The notes beneath the pieces were generated by a model. The model saw only the letters and a list, made by a program, of their open reading frames with translations. It did no database searches and was not told the origin of the DNA. Of a stretch of 64,000 nucleotides of DNA, positions 8,834 to 20,333 are shown in pieces; within the stretch, counting starts at the first letter, position 1, and each line of letters begins with the position of its first letter. This DNA is from Alphaproteobacteria bacterium (GTDB lineage Bacteria > Pseudomonadota > Alphaproteobacteria > Rhodobacterales > Rhodobacteraceae): contig JAJRPO010000021.1 of assembly GCA_024280735.1 (NCBI GenBank), positions 33,434 to 97,433 of the forward strand. Reading direction: 5' to 3'. Position numbers and translations under genes: made by a program.

Positions 8834-9460
8834 TTAACGCCCCAGCAACTCCAGAACCTTCGGCCCCAGTCCCTCCACAATCCGCAAAACGCCCGCCGTA
8901 TTCGGGTGTATCCGGTCCGCTTGCATGAAAGTCGGATCAGGCAAATTGGTGGCCGCGTCCATGATTGGCGCAAAGAAATTCGGCGCATAAAACACCCCGT
9001 ATTCTGCCGCCAATTCTGGATACATTGCCTCCACTGCCTCCTGATACTCCGCTCCAAAATTGCGCGGTGCTGGCACCCCGACGAATAGCACGGGCAGACC
9101 CTTGGCCACACTGCCTTTCAAGATCCCCGCAAGGTTTGCACGGCTACTAGCCGGATCAATCCCGCGCAGAAAATCATTGCCGCCAAGGATCACAATCAGC
9201 GCGCCCACATCCGGCGTCAAAGTCCAGTCCAGTCGCGCCAGTCCACCGGCCGTGGTATCGCCGGAAACCCCTGCATTCATTACAGAAACCGCGGCCCCCT
9301 GCCCCTGCAACCACGCCTGCAATTGCGGTACAAAACCATCAGATTGTTCCAGCCCGTACCCCTGCGTCAGACTATCCCCCAAGGCGGCTATTACCTTCGG
9401 TTCAGCGTTCGCGGGCAAAGCCAGCAATAAAACCAGCGCCAACAGCTTGAAGCTCACCAC
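8834..9460 (-). CDS. tesA: TesA-type SGNH arylesterase/thioesterase
   Basis: 208 residues when started at the GTG at 9460, which places a hydrophobic signal peptide (FKLLALVLLLALPANA) right at the N-terminus; the longer frame upstream would bury it. GDSL block I is ALGDSLTQGYG, block III is LGGNDFLRGI and block V is DRIHPNTAG, giving the Ser/Gly/Asn/His set of an SGNH hydrolase. It is expected in the periplasm acting on lysophospholipids, acyl-CoA or aryl esters. Divergent transcription from a YbbA/YbbP-type ABC system is the usual tesA context in proteobacteria and supports the name. Confidence 0.88.
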   Translation of the reverse strand: MVSFKLLALVLLLALPANAEPKVIAALGDSLTQGYGLEQSDGFVPQLQAWLQGQGAAVSVMNAGVSGDTTAGGLARLDWTLTPDVGALIVILGGNDFLRGIDPASSRANLAGILKGSVAKGLPVLFVGVPAPRNFGAEYQEAVEAMYPELAAEYGVFYAPNFFAPIMDAATNLPDPTFMQADRIHPNTAGVLRIVEGLGPKVLELLGR

Positions 9461-9506
9461 AGTTGCCTCATATAAACGGGAACATATTGCAACAAGGATA
9501 CCCCCG

Positions 9507-10199
9507 ATGGCCGAGACCATACTCTCCCTCAAGGACACCAGCCTTTCCCTGTCGGGCAACGCGGGTACGGTGGATATTCTGCATGACATCACACTGGAGA
9601 TCACGCGCGGCGAAACGGTTGGGTTGATCGGGCCTTCGGGGTCTGGCAAATCGTCTCTCCTGATGCTGATGGGCGGCTTGGAACAAGCTACAGGTGGGTC
9701 GGTAATGGCGCTTGGTCAAGACCTGACCACCCTAGGCGAAGATGCGCTAGCAAGGTTCCGCCGTCAACACATGGGCATCGTGTTTCAGTCTTTCCATTTG
9801 ATCCCCACCATGACCGCTTTGGAGAACGTCGCAACCCCGCTGGAACTCGCAGGTGTAGCGGATGCGTTTGAACGCGCCGAGGCGGAGTTGGCGGCTGTCG
9901 GCTTGGCGGAACGTATCCATCATTACCCGGCGCAGATGTCCGGTGGGGAACAACAGCGTGTTGCATTGGCCCGCGCCGCCGCACCGCGCCCCGAAATCCT
10001 GCTGGCGGATGAACCGACGGGCAATCTGGACGAGGCAACGGGGCAAACCATTATTGAAATTCTATTGGGATTGCGGGCGCGCTATAACACAACAATTGTA
10101 CTTGTCACCCACTCCCGCGAGCTGGCAAACCGCTGTGATCGCATCATAAACTTGCGCGACGGGCGGATCGAGCACCCTGTCGTAAAGGCCGCAGAATGA
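9507..10199 (+). CDS. ABC transporter ATP-binding protein, YbbA/LolD type
   Basis: 230 residues from ATG 9507, preceded by AAGGA; upstream in-frame codons run through the divergent esterase gene. Walker A is GPSGSGKS, the signature is MSGGEQQR, and Walker B is [12 protein letters not shown] with the D-loop and a following VTHS switch His. It belongs to the LolD/MacB-like group of ATPases that work with FtsX-fold permeases. The stop overlaps the start of the permease gene by 4 bases, so the two are coupled. Together with tesA this is the conserved tesA-ybbA-ybbP neighbourhood, whose transported substrate is still uncertain. Confidence 0.93.
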   Translation: MAETILSLKDTSLSLSGNAGTVDILHDITLEITRGETVGLIGPSGSGKSSLLMLMGGLEQATGGSVMALGQDLTTLGEDALARFRRQHMGIVFQSFHLIPTMTALENVATPLELAGVADAFERAEAELAAVGLAERIHHYPAQMSGGEQQRVALARAAAPRPEILLADEPTGNLDEATGQTIIEILLGLRARYNTTIVLVTHSRELANRCDRIINLRDGRIEHPVVKAAE

Positions 10200-12730
10200 G
10201 CCTGCGCGTTGCCGCCAAAATCGCGCGGCGAGAGCTGCGCGGCGGAATCAAAGGCTTTCGCATTTTCCTTGCTTGTCTGGTGCTGGGCGTCGGCGCAATT
10301 GCCGCTGTTGGCACGGTCAAGACCAGCATTGAACAGGGTCTGACCCGCGAAGGCGCAGTGTTGCTTGGCGGCGATGTGGAGATGGAATTCACCCACCGAA
10401 CCGCCAGTGATGCGGAAACGGAATGGATTGCGGCCCACGCGATCAGGACCTCGGAAATCGTAGATTTTCGCTCTATGGCGATCGTGGGAACGGGGGATAA
10501 TACTGAATCCGGCCTGACCCAGATCAAAGGGATCGACGGGCAGTATCCGCTGTTTGGTGATGTTGTGCTGACGCCTGAAATGTCGCTGAATGCAGCCCTT
10601 AGCGAACACGACGGGCTGGACGGCGCGGTAATGCAGCAAATCCTGATTGACCGTCTGGGTCTGAAAATCGGCGACAGTTTTCGCCTTGGCACCAAAGATT
10701 TCCGCCTGATGGCCAGCCTGACCCGCGAGCCGGATACCGCGGGCGGCAGCTTTGGCCTTGGGCCACGTACAATCGTGAAACGCACGGCGCTGGAGGGTAC
10801 GGGCCTGTTGCAACCCGGCTCGCTCTTTTCTGCCAAATACCGTCTTAAACTGGCTCCGAATGCCGATCTTGCTACTTTGGAAACCGAGGCCGAGGCCCTG
10901 TTCAGCAATAAAGGTCTGCGCTGGCGCGACAGCCGCAATGGCGCGCCGGGCATTCAGCGGTTTGTATCCCGCATCGGTGCGTTTCTGGTCATCGTTGGCC
11001 TTGCCGGATTGGCGGTTGGCGGGGTCGGCGTATCTGCCGCCGTGCGCGCCTACCTCGCGGAAAAAACCCGCGTCATCGCCACCCTCAAATCACTGGGCGC
11101 CGAGGGCAATACCATCTTTCAGGTCTATATGTTGCAAATCGGCGCGCTTACCATTTTGGGCGTGTCTCTGGGCTTGATATTCGGTGCTGTTGTCCCGCTT
11201 ATCTTCGCCCCATTAATCGAGGCCAGCCTGCCCATTCCCGCCGAATTTGCCATCCACCCAAAACCGTTGATTGAGGCGGCAATCTACGGCTTCCTCACCG
11301 CTTTCCTGTTCACCCTCTGGCCGCTGGCCAAAGCCCGCGACATCCGCGCCGCCACCCTGTTTCGCGATGCGGCAGGCAACGTCAAAGCATGGCCTCGAGT
11401 GCAATATATCCTGCTGACCGCGATCCTTTTGGCTCTGCTCGTTGGCCTCGCCGCGTCCTTCTCCGGCATCCCTAAACTGGCGCTTTGGGCCGCCGTCGGG
11501 ATACTCGCATCCCTCGGATTACTGTTCCTCGCCGCCATCGGCCTGCGCGCCCTGTCGCGCCGCCTATCCCGATCCAAAATGCTGCGCGGTAAAACGGCGT
11601 TGCGTCTGGCTTTTGGCGCGATCGGCGGGCCACGCAGCGAGGCGATTTCCGTGGTACTTTCCCTCGGTCTCGGCCTTACTGTTCTTGCTGCCATCGGCCA
11701 AATCGACAGCAACTTGCGCAGCGCCATTTCCCGCGACTTGCCCAGCGTTGCCCCCTCCTATTTCTTCTTTGACATTCAGAAAGACCAACTACCCGGTTTC
11801 ATGGAGCGGGTTGAGGGCGACGCAGAGGTCAGCCGCATTGACACCGCCCCGATGCTGCGCGGCATCATCACCCAGATCAACGGTGTTTCCGCCAAGGAAG
11901 TTGCCGGTGAACACTGGGTCATTCGTGGTGATCGCGGTATCACCTACGCCGATAAGCTGCCTGCCAATTCCAGCCTGCAAGCCGGGGAGTGGTGGGATGC
12001 AGATTACACCGGCCCGCCAATTGTCAGCTTTGCCTATGAGGAGGCCCAAGAGATCGGCATCAAGTTGGGCGACACCATCACGGTAAATATTCTGGGCCGC
12101 GACATCACCGCCGAAATCGTCAATTTTCGCGTGGTGGATTTTTCCGATGCCAGCATTAACTTTGTCGTCACCTTCAACAGCCACGCCTTGGTCGCCGCCC
12201 CGCATACCGCTATCGCCACGGTCTATGCGGCAGAGCAGGCCGAAGCCCCGCTACTGCGCGATCTGATGCGCAAATTCCCCAACATCACCGCCATTCGTGT
12301 ACGTGAGGCCGTGGCGCGAATTTCCGAGGCTTTGAACGGCATTGCGGCGGCAACATCCTACGGTGCGGGGGCAACTCTGCTCACTGGATTCGTTGTACTG
12401 ATCGGGGCCGCCGCCGCTGGCGAGCCAGCCCGCACCTACGAGGCCGCAGTCCTGAAAACCGTCGGCGCATCCCGCAGGCGCATCCTCGCCAGCTTTATGC
12501 TGCGCTCTGCCATGTTGGGCGGCGCCGCCGGAATAGTGGCACTGTTTGCCGGGGCGGGTGCCAGCTGGGCGGTCATCACTTTTGTGATGGAGGCCAGCTA
12601 TCAGTTTGAACCTTACTCCGCCCTTGCCATCATCGCGGGCGGTGCCTTTGCGACCGTGCTGTCAGGATTGGCATTTGCGTGGAAACCATTGGCCACTCGG
12701 CCAGCGCAAGTCTTGCGAGGCCGTGAATAA
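10196..12730 (+). CDS. FtsX-fold ABC transporter permease, YbbP type
   Basis: 844 residues. An N-terminal transmembrane helix (FLACLVLGVGAIAAVGTV) is followed by a ~200-residue periplasmic MacB-like domain, three helices of a first FtsX unit, and a central pair of helices (ILLTAILLALLVGLAASF; LALWAAVGILASLGLLFLAA). A second periplasmic region then leads to a second FtsX unit at the C-terminus. The two-FtsX layout and length fit YbbP-like permeases. It forms a complex with the ATPase encoded just upstream. Role may be lipid or lipoprotein-related extraction from the membrane, inferred from family only. Confidence 0.9.
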   Translation: MSLRVAAKIARRELRGGIKGFRIFLACLVLGVGAIAAVGTVKTSIEQGLTREGAVLLGGDVEMEFTHRTASDAETEWIAAHAIRTSEIVDFRSMAIVGTGDNTESGLTQIKGIDGQYPLFGDVVLTPEMSLNAALSEHDGLDGAVMQQILIDRLGLKIGDSFRLGTKDFRLMASLTREPDTAGGSFGLGPRTIVKRTALEGTGLLQPGSLFSAKYRLKLAPNADLATLETEAEALFSNKGLRWRDSRNGAPGIQRFVSRIGAFLVIVGLAGLAVGGVGVSAAVRAYLAEKTRVIATLKSLGAEGNTIFQVYMLQIGALTILGVSLGLIFGAVVPLIFAPLIEASLPIPAEFAIHPKPLIEAAIYGFLTAFLFTLWPLAKARDIRAATLFRDAAGNVKAWPRVQYILLTAILLALLVGLAASFSGIPKLALWAAVGILASLGLLFLAAIGLRALSRRLSRSKMLRGKTALRLAFGAIGGPRSEAISVVLSLGLGLTVLAAIGQIDSNLRSAISRDLPSVAPSYFFFDIQKDQLPGFMERVEGDAEVSRIDTAPMLRGIITQINGVSAKEVAGEHWVIRGDRGITYADKLPANSSLQAGEWWDADYTGPPIVSFAYEEAQEIGIKLGDTITVNILGRDITAEIVNFRVVDFSDASINFVVTFNSHALVAAPHTAIATVYAAEQAEAPLLRDLMRKFPNITAIRVREAVARISEALNGIAAATSYGAGATLLTGFVVLIGAAAAGEPARTYEAAVLKTVGASRRRILASFMLRSAMLGGAAGIVALFAGAGASWAVITFVMEASYQFEPYSALAIIAGGAFATVLSGLAFAWKPLATRPAQVLRGRE

Positions 12731-12815
12731 CCCACCCCATCTTTAATTTAAGGCATAATATCGCCAAAGGCGCAGCTAAGTTTTGGGGATGCAGGTTTTA
12801 GATGCGGCGCTTTAC

Positions 12816-13415
12816 CTACCAAGTGTCGGGGGTGAGGCCGTCTTTTGCAATCGTCGCAACACGCGCTGCAACAAATGTTTTAAAACCTTGGCTCTCATAA
12901 GAGCCGGATGAATAAAATTCCAAGGCAGCGTGATAATAAAACGGGTTCAGATACCCCGGCAAACGAAACACCTCGGCTGCCTCTAGTGAGGCCACCTGAT
13001 CGCCCGACCCATCCAGAACCATTGTCGTCGGGGTGAAACCCACCTGCCATTTGGTCGCCAACTGACTCTCGGTCATCCTCTGCCCGTCGAAATCCACCAC
13101 TTCGCGGGTGCCGTTCATATCCAGCTGCACCACTAGAAAATTGTCCACGATCATCGAGACAACATCATCACGAGTGAAATTCACCGCATGCAGCTCGGCG
13201 CAATAGACACAGCCCAGCTGCTCCCACAGGATAATCAGCCCTTTGCTCTGGGTGTTGGCGGTTTGCAGATCGTTCAGCAGGTCAAATTTGCTTGGGTAAA
13301 ACCAATCTTGAACATGCAAGCCATTTGGCCCCAACTCGGCCTTTTCGGCAGCAAAACCTGATGTCACGGACATCAGCAAAAACAATACGGTAAATAGGCT
13401 TCGTCTGACGATCAC
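12816..13415 (-). CDS. periplasmic thioredoxin-fold protein, SoxW-like
   Basis: 199 residues from the GTG at 13415, chosen because GGGAGG lies 7 bases upstream; an ATG eight codons earlier lacks a ribosome site. A signal peptide (SLFTVLFLLMSVTSGFAA) is followed by a thioredoxin-like domain with the redox pair in LGCVYCAELH and a cis-Pro segment in GFTPTTMVLD. CxYC thioredoxins of this shape include SoxW, which keeps Sox proteins reduced, and other heme-maturation or disulfide-reducing factors. No sox genes are visible in this window, so the SoxW comparison rests on sequence form only. The gene stands alone. Confidence 0.72.
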   Translation of the reverse strand: MIVRRSLFTVLFLLMSVTSGFAAEKAELGPNGLHVQDWFYPSKFDLLNDLQTANTQSKGLIILWEQLGCVYCAELHAVNFTRDDVVSMIVDNFLVVQLDMNGTREVVDFDGQRMTESQLATKWQVGFTPTTMVLDGSGDQVASLEAAEVFRLPGYLNPFYYHAALEFYSSGSYESQGFKTFVAARVATIAKDGLTPDTW

Positions 13416-13482
13416 GGCTGGTCCTCCCACAGGTTTCATCCTGACAGTTAACAGCTATCACGAACACCAATCATCACAATCC

Positions 13483-13507
13483 CGTAGGGTGGTGCCAACC
13501 CACCGCT
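13483..13507. repeat. short palindromic intergenic repeat, copy A
   Basis: CGTAGGGTGGTGCC followed by AACCCACCGCT contains GGTGG and CCACC arms. It shares the CGTAGGGTG start and ACCGCT end with the stronger hairpin near 16120, so the two look like members of one small repeat family. Confidence 0.45.
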
Positions 13508-13523
13508 GCCAAAATACTAAGCC

Positions 13524-15314
13524 CTACAGAAACAAATCCACCTTCTCGAACTTGGTTACATCCACCAGCCCTTTGTCGGAAATCCGCAACTCCGGTATCA
13601 CCACCAACCCCAACAAGGAATGCTGCATATAAGCGTTGTTCAGCTTGCAACCACAGGCCTGCATTGCCGCGACCATCTTATCGGCTTTCTCGGCAACCAC
13701 CTCGGCCCGTTCATCCGACATCAGGCCAGCGATTGGCAGTTCCACCGTCGCCAACTCGACACCTTCACTAAACACAGTAACGCCGCCGCCGACCTTGCCC
13801 AGATGGTTCGCCGCCAGCGCCATATCGGCCTTGTTGGTGCCAATCACAATCATATGGTGGCTGTCATGCGCCACCGAGGACGCCACTGCGCAAGGCTTGT
13901 CATAACCAAAGCCCGAGACAAATGCATTCACCACATCACCCGTCGCGCGATGGCGTTCCACCAATGCGATCTGGCACACATCATTTGGACCGTCCATTTC
14001 CACCAACCCGTCGGCGACCTTTAGATCCGCCTCCAACGCCTTGGTCGGTGCCTGATTTTCTATCACGCCAATGACCCGCGCACGGACTTTGTTGGCCCCC
14101 TCCGGCGCAGAAATATCAAAGTCTGCCGCTGCCAGTTTCTTACCCAGATGGATCGTCCCCTTGGCAAAATCCGGGTAATTCGCGGGCGGAATATCCACGG
14201 TCAGCACGCCGTTTTCAGCCAGCACTTTCCCGCGCGCCATCACCAGTTCCGGCTCGAACTCCACTAATTCCCGCGTCAGCACAATATCAGCCTGCCGCCC
14301 CGGCGCGATGGAACCGATGTCGCGCTCCATGCCAAAATGCTGGGCCGTGTTCAGGGTCATCATCTGGATCGCGGTAATCGGCTTCAATCCCTGCGCAATG
14401 GCGTGGCGCAACACGCGGTTCATATGGCCATCATTGACCAATGTGCCGGAATGGCAATCATCCGTCACAAGGATAAAATTGCGCGGATCCAGCCCGTCCT
14501 CGGTCACAGCCTTAACTTGGCTGGCCACATCATACCAAGCAGAGCCGAGCCGCAACATCGCCCGCATGCCCTGACGCACCCGTGCGGTGGCGTCCTCTTT
14601 GCAAGTGCCCTCATGGTCATCCGCTGGCCCGCCGGCTGCGTAGCCGTGGAACATCAACCCCAGTTCAGGCGAAGCGAAATGCCCACCCACGGTTTTGCCA
14701 GCCATCTGCGTTGCTGCAATCTCGCCCAGCATCTTGGGATCATTCGCCGCCACGCCCGGGAAATTCATCATCTCGCCCAGACCACAGATTTGGGGCCAAG
14801 TCAGCGCCTCGCGAATATCCTCAATCGTCAGCTCAGCCCCCGCCGTTTCCAAACCGGGCGCGGAAGGCACACAGCTTGGCACCTGCACTTGCACATTAAT
14901 CGGCAGGCTGGCCGCATCGTCATGCATCAAACGCACGCCTTTTAGGCCCAGAACATTGGCAATTTCATGGGGGTCAATGAACATCGACGTGGTGCCGTGC
15001 GGGATCACCGCGCGGGCAAATTCTGTCACCGTGACCATGCCACTCTCGACGTGCATGTGACCATCACACAGGCCCGGAACCATATAACGCCCCCCCGCCT
15101 CAATCACCTCGGTATCATTGCCAATCGCATGGCTGGCATCCGGCCCGACGTAGGCGATCCGCCCCGCAGCGATGGCTATATCCGTATCAGGAATAATCTC
15201 GCCCGAATAAACGTTCACCCATTTACCACCCTTGATAACCGTATCCGCCGGGACGCGTCCCATGGCAACATCGACAAGTTGGGGGGCAACTTCGTGCCAG
15301 GCAGGAATGGACAT
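13524..15314 (-). CDS. ade: adenine deaminase
   Basis: 596 residues from the ATG at 15314 with GGAG upstream. An amidohydrolase fold: metal-binding DGHMHVESGMVT near residue 86, HGTTSMFIDPHEIANVLG about 25 residues on, and a C-terminal composite region with GFGYDKPCAVASSVAHDSHH. These are the distinctive motifs of bacterial Ade, which converts adenine to hypoxanthine plus ammonia and differs from animal-type adenosine deaminases. Length matches the family norm of about 590. Cytosolic. It follows the TPMT-like gene by about 90 bases on the same strand, but no functional link is apparent. Confidence 0.93.
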   Translation of the reverse strand: MSIPAWHEVAPQLVDVAMGRVPADTVIKGGKWVNVYSGEIIPDTDIAIAAGRIAYVGPDASHAIGNDTEVIEAGGRYMVPGLCDGHMHVESGMVTVTEFARAVIPHGTTSMFIDPHEIANVLGLKGVRLMHDDAASLPINVQVQVPSCVPSAPGLETAGAELTIEDIREALTWPQICGLGEMMNFPGVAANDPKMLGEIAATQMAGKTVGGHFASPELGLMFHGYAAGGPADDHEGTCKEDATARVRQGMRAMLRLGSAWYDVASQVKAVTEDGLDPRNFILVTDDCHSGTLVNDGHMNRVLRHAIAQGLKPITAIQMMTLNTAQHFGMERDIGSIAPGRQADIVLTRELVEFEPELVMARGKVLAENGVLTVDIPPANYPDFAKGTIHLGKKLAAADFDISAPEGANKVRARVIGVIENQAPTKALEADLKVADGLVEMDGPNDVCQIALVERHRATGDVVNAFVSGFGYDKPCAVASSVAHDSHHMIVIGTNKADMALAANHLGKVGGGVTVFSEGVELATVELPIAGLMSDERAEVVAEKADKMVAAMQACGCKLNNAYMQHSLLGLVVIPELRISDKGLVDVTKFEKVDLFL

Positions 15315-15402
15315 TGGGGGACTCCGGTTCAGATCAAGGTTTGACCTACCTAATCGGAACTCGGCCTGCTGGGCAACGCCCTTTTGACGCAAGGGCGCGG
15401 TA

Positions 15403-16038
15403 TTATTTCTCTAACAGCCAGGCGGCTTCTGTAGCTGGAAACTTCCCTTGGAAACCATCAACCATTACTTCGCGCTCAATCAGCGTTGTTTGATAGATGC
15501 CCGAATAAAGTTGTGCCACCATCTGTGGTTCAATAGAAAACGGCGGGCCTTCCATTTGCTTTTGATCATACTCAAAACAAACCAGAAACTGGCGGGTTAG
15601 CTTGGTAATCTCGGGGATATGGGCCGCGTAACGGCTGCGCATTTCGACGGGCAAAGCCACCAGTGCTGCCCGATCATAGACCACATCAACAGGGCCAAGG
15701 ATTGCCGCAGTAAGCTCAAAAATATCACCCACATATATATCGATTTCCGGCGCGCTATACCGGGTCAACGCTCCAAGCCTGGTTATTTCAGGGTCCACAC
15801 CCAGCTCTTCAAACAGCTGCCCGACCGCCAGTTCGCTCAACTCGTTACCCACAATCCGAAAGCCACGTGACAAAAACCACGCAATATCCAGCGTTTTGCC
15901 ACAGAGCGGTAAAAACACGCGGCTGCCTGTGGCAAGGGAAAGTTTGTCAAAATTCTTTTCCAACAAAGAATTCGGGGCTTTGGCGTGAAACCCTATGCGG
16001 TTATCGCGCCACCTTTGATGCCAAAAATTCGGTTCCAT
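15403..16038 (-). CDS. tpm: thiopurine S-methyltransferase family protein
   Basis: 211 residues, the usual bacterial TPMT size. Family marks are FWHQRWRDNRIGFH at the N-terminus, FLPLCGKTLDIAWF (SAM-binding motif I), GDIFEL, and VYDRAALVALP. Bacterial members methylate thiol, selenium or tellurium substrates using S-adenosylmethionine and can confer tellurite or selenite tolerance. The start is supported by GGAGGC before the ATG. No metalloid genes are adjacent, so the natural substrate is open; a thiol or selenium role would suit a sulfur-oxidising host but is only a guess. Confidence 0.88.
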   Translation of the reverse strand: MEPNFWHQRWRDNRIGFHAKAPNSLLEKNFDKLSLATGSRVFLPLCGKTLDIAWFLSRGFRIVGNELSELAVGQLFEELGVDPEITRLGALTRYSAPEIDIYVGDIFELTAAILGPVDVVYDRAALVALPVEMRSRYAAHIPEITKLTRQFLVCFEYDQKQMEGPPFSIEPQMVAQLYSGIYQTTLIEREVMVDGFQGKFPATEAAWLLEK

Positions 16039-16119
16039 AACGCCTCCGGTAAATTGCTCGCCTAAGGATACAGGCTTTTAGGTGCTTGAGGTCAAGCATA
16101 ATAACCAAATCTAACGTAG

Positions 16120-16140
16120 GGTGCGTGGTCTCCACGCACC
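16120..16140. terminator. perfect 9-bp hairpin at the end of the tmp operon (repeat copy B)
   Basis: GGTGCGTGG, a TCT loop, then CCACGCACC. It ends 1 base before the stop of the minus-strand AllA-like gene and is related to the repeat at 13483. It has no obvious U-tract, so termination is possible but unproven. Confidence 0.45.
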
Positions 16141-16141
16141 G

Positions 16142-16800
16142 CTAGCGAATTTCCTCAAGGCTCAACGGGCAAGCGAGGTAAACCCCGAACTCCTGACCGA
16201 TATCACAGCTGACCCGCGCATGAACCCGCCCTTGGCGATCCAGAAATCGTTGGCTGTTTTCTACCGGAAAAATACCCTCGTGCCAGATGTTAGCGTGGAT
16301 ATAGAGGCCGCGGCTGCCGTCACACCAAAAGGCCACAACCTTATCCGGTGTCAGATCATCACCTGGCATCGCCAGCGGAACTATGAACGGCTTTTTCTCC
16401 AACGGATAAAACAGCTGCCCCCCGTCTGGATGATAATTCATATGCCACAACAAAACCTGATCGCGCGGGGCAGTTTGCTCGCTAACGGATGCTTTCTGCG
16501 GGTCCGTTGCCCAGCCCAGCACATAATTACCGTTCACCGCCGCGTTTTCACCATACAGAACATCACCGCGCCATTCACCGGAGAACACACCCTCGACAAA
16601 ACCTGCCTCGTCGCCTGTTCCCTCGTCAATCTGCCGCCAACCCGCAGCGGGCCAGCGGGTAATCTCGATCTCGAAATTATCGGGGTCGTCAACAAGGCAA
16701 CCGTAACCTTTCACGGACGCTTCCGTCGCACGGACCAGTGGAACTTTGTGCCACCGCAGCGAGGGCTTCTCGCTGGCCTCAAAAATGTATTCCGGTGCGC

Positions 16801-16804
<4 letters not shown>
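16142..16804 (-). CDS. ureidoglycolate lyase (AllA)-family protein in the tmp operon
   Basis: 220 residues. The second half resembles the AllA cupin-like fold: KPFIVPLAMPGDDLTPDKV, FWCDGSRGLYIHANIWHEG, and a following beta-rich end. AllA releases urea from ureidoglycolate, but this protein is ~50 residues longer than classical AllA and sits in an unrelated operon: its ATG overlaps the TmpB-like stop by 4 bases. It may act on, or sense, an intermediate of the phosphonate pathway, or serve a separate carbon-nitrogen role. The N-terminal third has no motif I recognise. The family call is moderate and the function is open. Confidence 0.6.
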
Positions 16805-18566
<1,762 letters not shown>

Positions 18567-18618
18567 CTAATTCATAATGACAAACAAGCAATTCACACAT
18601 TAAGACACGGTTTACCTT

Positions 18619-19482
18619 ATGCCTTACCCCAAGAAATCGTTACCACCGCTAGAATGGATTCGCGCGTTTGAGGCGGCAGGCCGCACTGGCAGCTTCACCA
18701 GCGCCGCTGCCGAAACCGGCCTGACGCAAGCCGCCATCAGCCAACGCATTCGAAATCTAGAGAACTATATCGGTGCCAGCCTGTTTAATCGCCAAGCGCG
18801 CGGTGTCGCTCTGACTGTGGATGGTGAGGCGTGGCTGCCCTATGTCGCCAACGCGCTCAGCGCCCTGACGCGCAGTGCGGATGACCTGTTTGCCAAGCCG
18901 CTGAAACGCATTGGCGTATTGGCCAGCACCTCCCTCATTGAGCTGTGGTTTGCCCCTCGTCTGAAGGGCTTTCAGACAAATTTCCAGCTGTCCTTTCATA
19001 CATTGCACACCAAGGCAGACATCGCGCGCGAAGATTCCGGGGTTCATGTGCGCTATGGCAAAGGCGACTGGCCCGACCATCGCGCGAGGCTGCTGTATCA
19101 AGAGGAACTGGCCCCGATGGCAGCACCCGGGTTGGCGAAACAAGTATCCGGTGACTGGGCTGGCCTGCCTCATATCGCAGTTTCCGGCCCCCGCCCCGGC
19201 TGGATGGAATGGGCATTACTGGCAGGCCGCCCGGCACCGGCACCGCCGATATTGCGCTTTGATAGTTTTGGACAGGCCTTGGCCGCCGCAAAAGCCGGCG
19301 CAGGCGTGCTCCTCGGTTCGGTTCCCCTGTGCCGACATGCCTTGCAGAAAGGTGATTTAATGCAGCTGAGTGATGTGCTCCTAAAACCGTCCGAGGGGTA
19401 TTGGATGACATCAAAGACCGGTCAAATCCCAATCAAACAATGGGACGTACTGGCAAAACTTGCTACGTCTCGACCATTGTAA
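18619..19482 (+). CDS. LysR-family transcriptional regulator, GcvA-like
   Basis: 287 residues. The N-terminal winged helix-turn-helix reads LEWIRAFEAAGRTGSFTSAA then LTQAAISQRIRNLENYIG, and the remainder is a substrate-binding fold. It is transcribed divergently from tmpA with 103 bases between the starts, the classic layout of a LysR regulator controlling its neighbour operon. The intergenic stretch contains two ATTCA-type repeats (TAATTCATAATGA and CAATTCACACATT) that could be part of its binding site. The 3' end overlaps the convergent nitrilase gene by 20 bases. Effector unknown; a phosphonate or betaine-like compound fits the context. Confidence 0.87.
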   Translation: MPYPKKSLPPLEWIRAFEAAGRTGSFTSAAAETGLTQAAISQRIRNLENYIGASLFNRQARGVALTVDGEAWLPYVANALSALTRSADDLFAKPLKRIGVLASTSLIELWFAPRLKGFQTNFQLSFHTLHTKADIAREDSGVHVRYGKGDWPDHRARLLYQEELAPMAAPGLAKQVSGDWAGLPHIAVSGPRPGWMEWALLAGRPAPAPPILRFDSFGQALAAAKAGAGVLLGSVPLCRHALQKGDLMQLSDVLLKPSEGYWMTSKTGQIPIKQWDVLAKLATSRPL

Positions 19483-20293
19483 AATCGCGATCATGGGTCA
19501 GGCTGGGAATGCGCGCCCGTGTCTGCGCCACCAGACCAAGGTCGATTTCTGCTTGCGCCAGTCCAACCTGATCGCCGCCATCTGCCAAAACCTCCCCCCA
19601 AGGTGAAATCACCAGTGAATGGCCATAGCTGCCCCCGCCGCCGTTAATTTCGCCAATCGCGCAGGGGGCCACGACATAAGCCCCGTTTTCAATGGCACGC
19701 GCACGGTTCAGCACATGCCAATGGGCCTCGCCGGTTTTCTGTGTAAAGGCCGCTGGAACAAACAGAATATCCGCCCCCTTTTGCGCCATATCGCGGTACA
19801 GGCCGGCAAACCGCAGGTCATAACAAATCGACAGGCCAACAAGGCCAAACGGGGTGTCGGCCACAACGCACGTATTCCCCGCCTCGACAGTATCGCTCTC
19901 GCGGTAGACCTCGTCCTCGGACAGCTGAATGTCAAACAGATGGATCTTGTCATAACGCGCGGTAATCTGGCCATCCATATCAATCAGGCAGGAACGGTTG
20001 ATAATCTTGTCCGCAGGCCCGGTAATTGCCACCGACCCCACCAATATCCACACTCTATTTTGTGCGGCAAACGCCTGCATCCCATGCAAAAACGGATGCT
20101 CTATTTCCGGCGCATGGGGCGGCGCAACCTTGCCATCCACCGTGTTCAACCCACCGCAATACTCTGGCAACGCCAGAAACTGTGCGCCATTGGCCACAGC
20201 CGCGCGCGCAAGTGAAAGCGCCTCCGCAAGCGCGGTTTCAAAGTCAGGCATTGGGCGGGTTTGCAGGCATGCAATATTCAGATGATCTGTCAT
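19463..20293 (-). CDS. nitrilase-superfamily amidohydrolase (Nit/omega-amidase type)
   Basis: 276 residues with the Glu-Lys-Cys triad of the carbon-nitrogen hydrolase family: Glu43 in ALPEYCGG, Lys in RYDKIHLFD and Cys in LSICYDLRF. Block NRARAIENGAYVVAPC and the overall length are those of Nit1/Nit2-like enzymes, which hydrolyse deaminated glutathione or alpha-ketoglutaramate. Cytosolic. It lies 40 bases downstream of the NicX/M29-like gene on the same strand, so the two may be co-transcribed. Substrate cannot be fixed without comparison to characterised branches. Confidence 0.87.
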   Translation of the reverse strand: MTDHLNIACLQTRPMPDFETALAEALSLARAAVANGAQFLALPEYCGGLNTVDGKVAPPHAPEIEHPFLHGMQAFAAQNRVWILVGSVAITGPADKIINRSCLIDMDGQITARYDKIHLFDIQLSEDEVYRESDTVEAGNTCVVADTPFGLVGLSICYDLRFAGLYRDMAQKGADILFVPAAFTQKTGEAHWHVLNRARAIENGAYVVAPCAIGEINGGGGSYGHSLVISPWGEVLADGGDQVGLAQAEIDLGLVAQTRARIPSLTHDRDFTMVET

Positions 20294-20333
20294 GGGCAGA
20301 GTTTACGAAGTTCCAGTAGCACTGCAAGCACCT

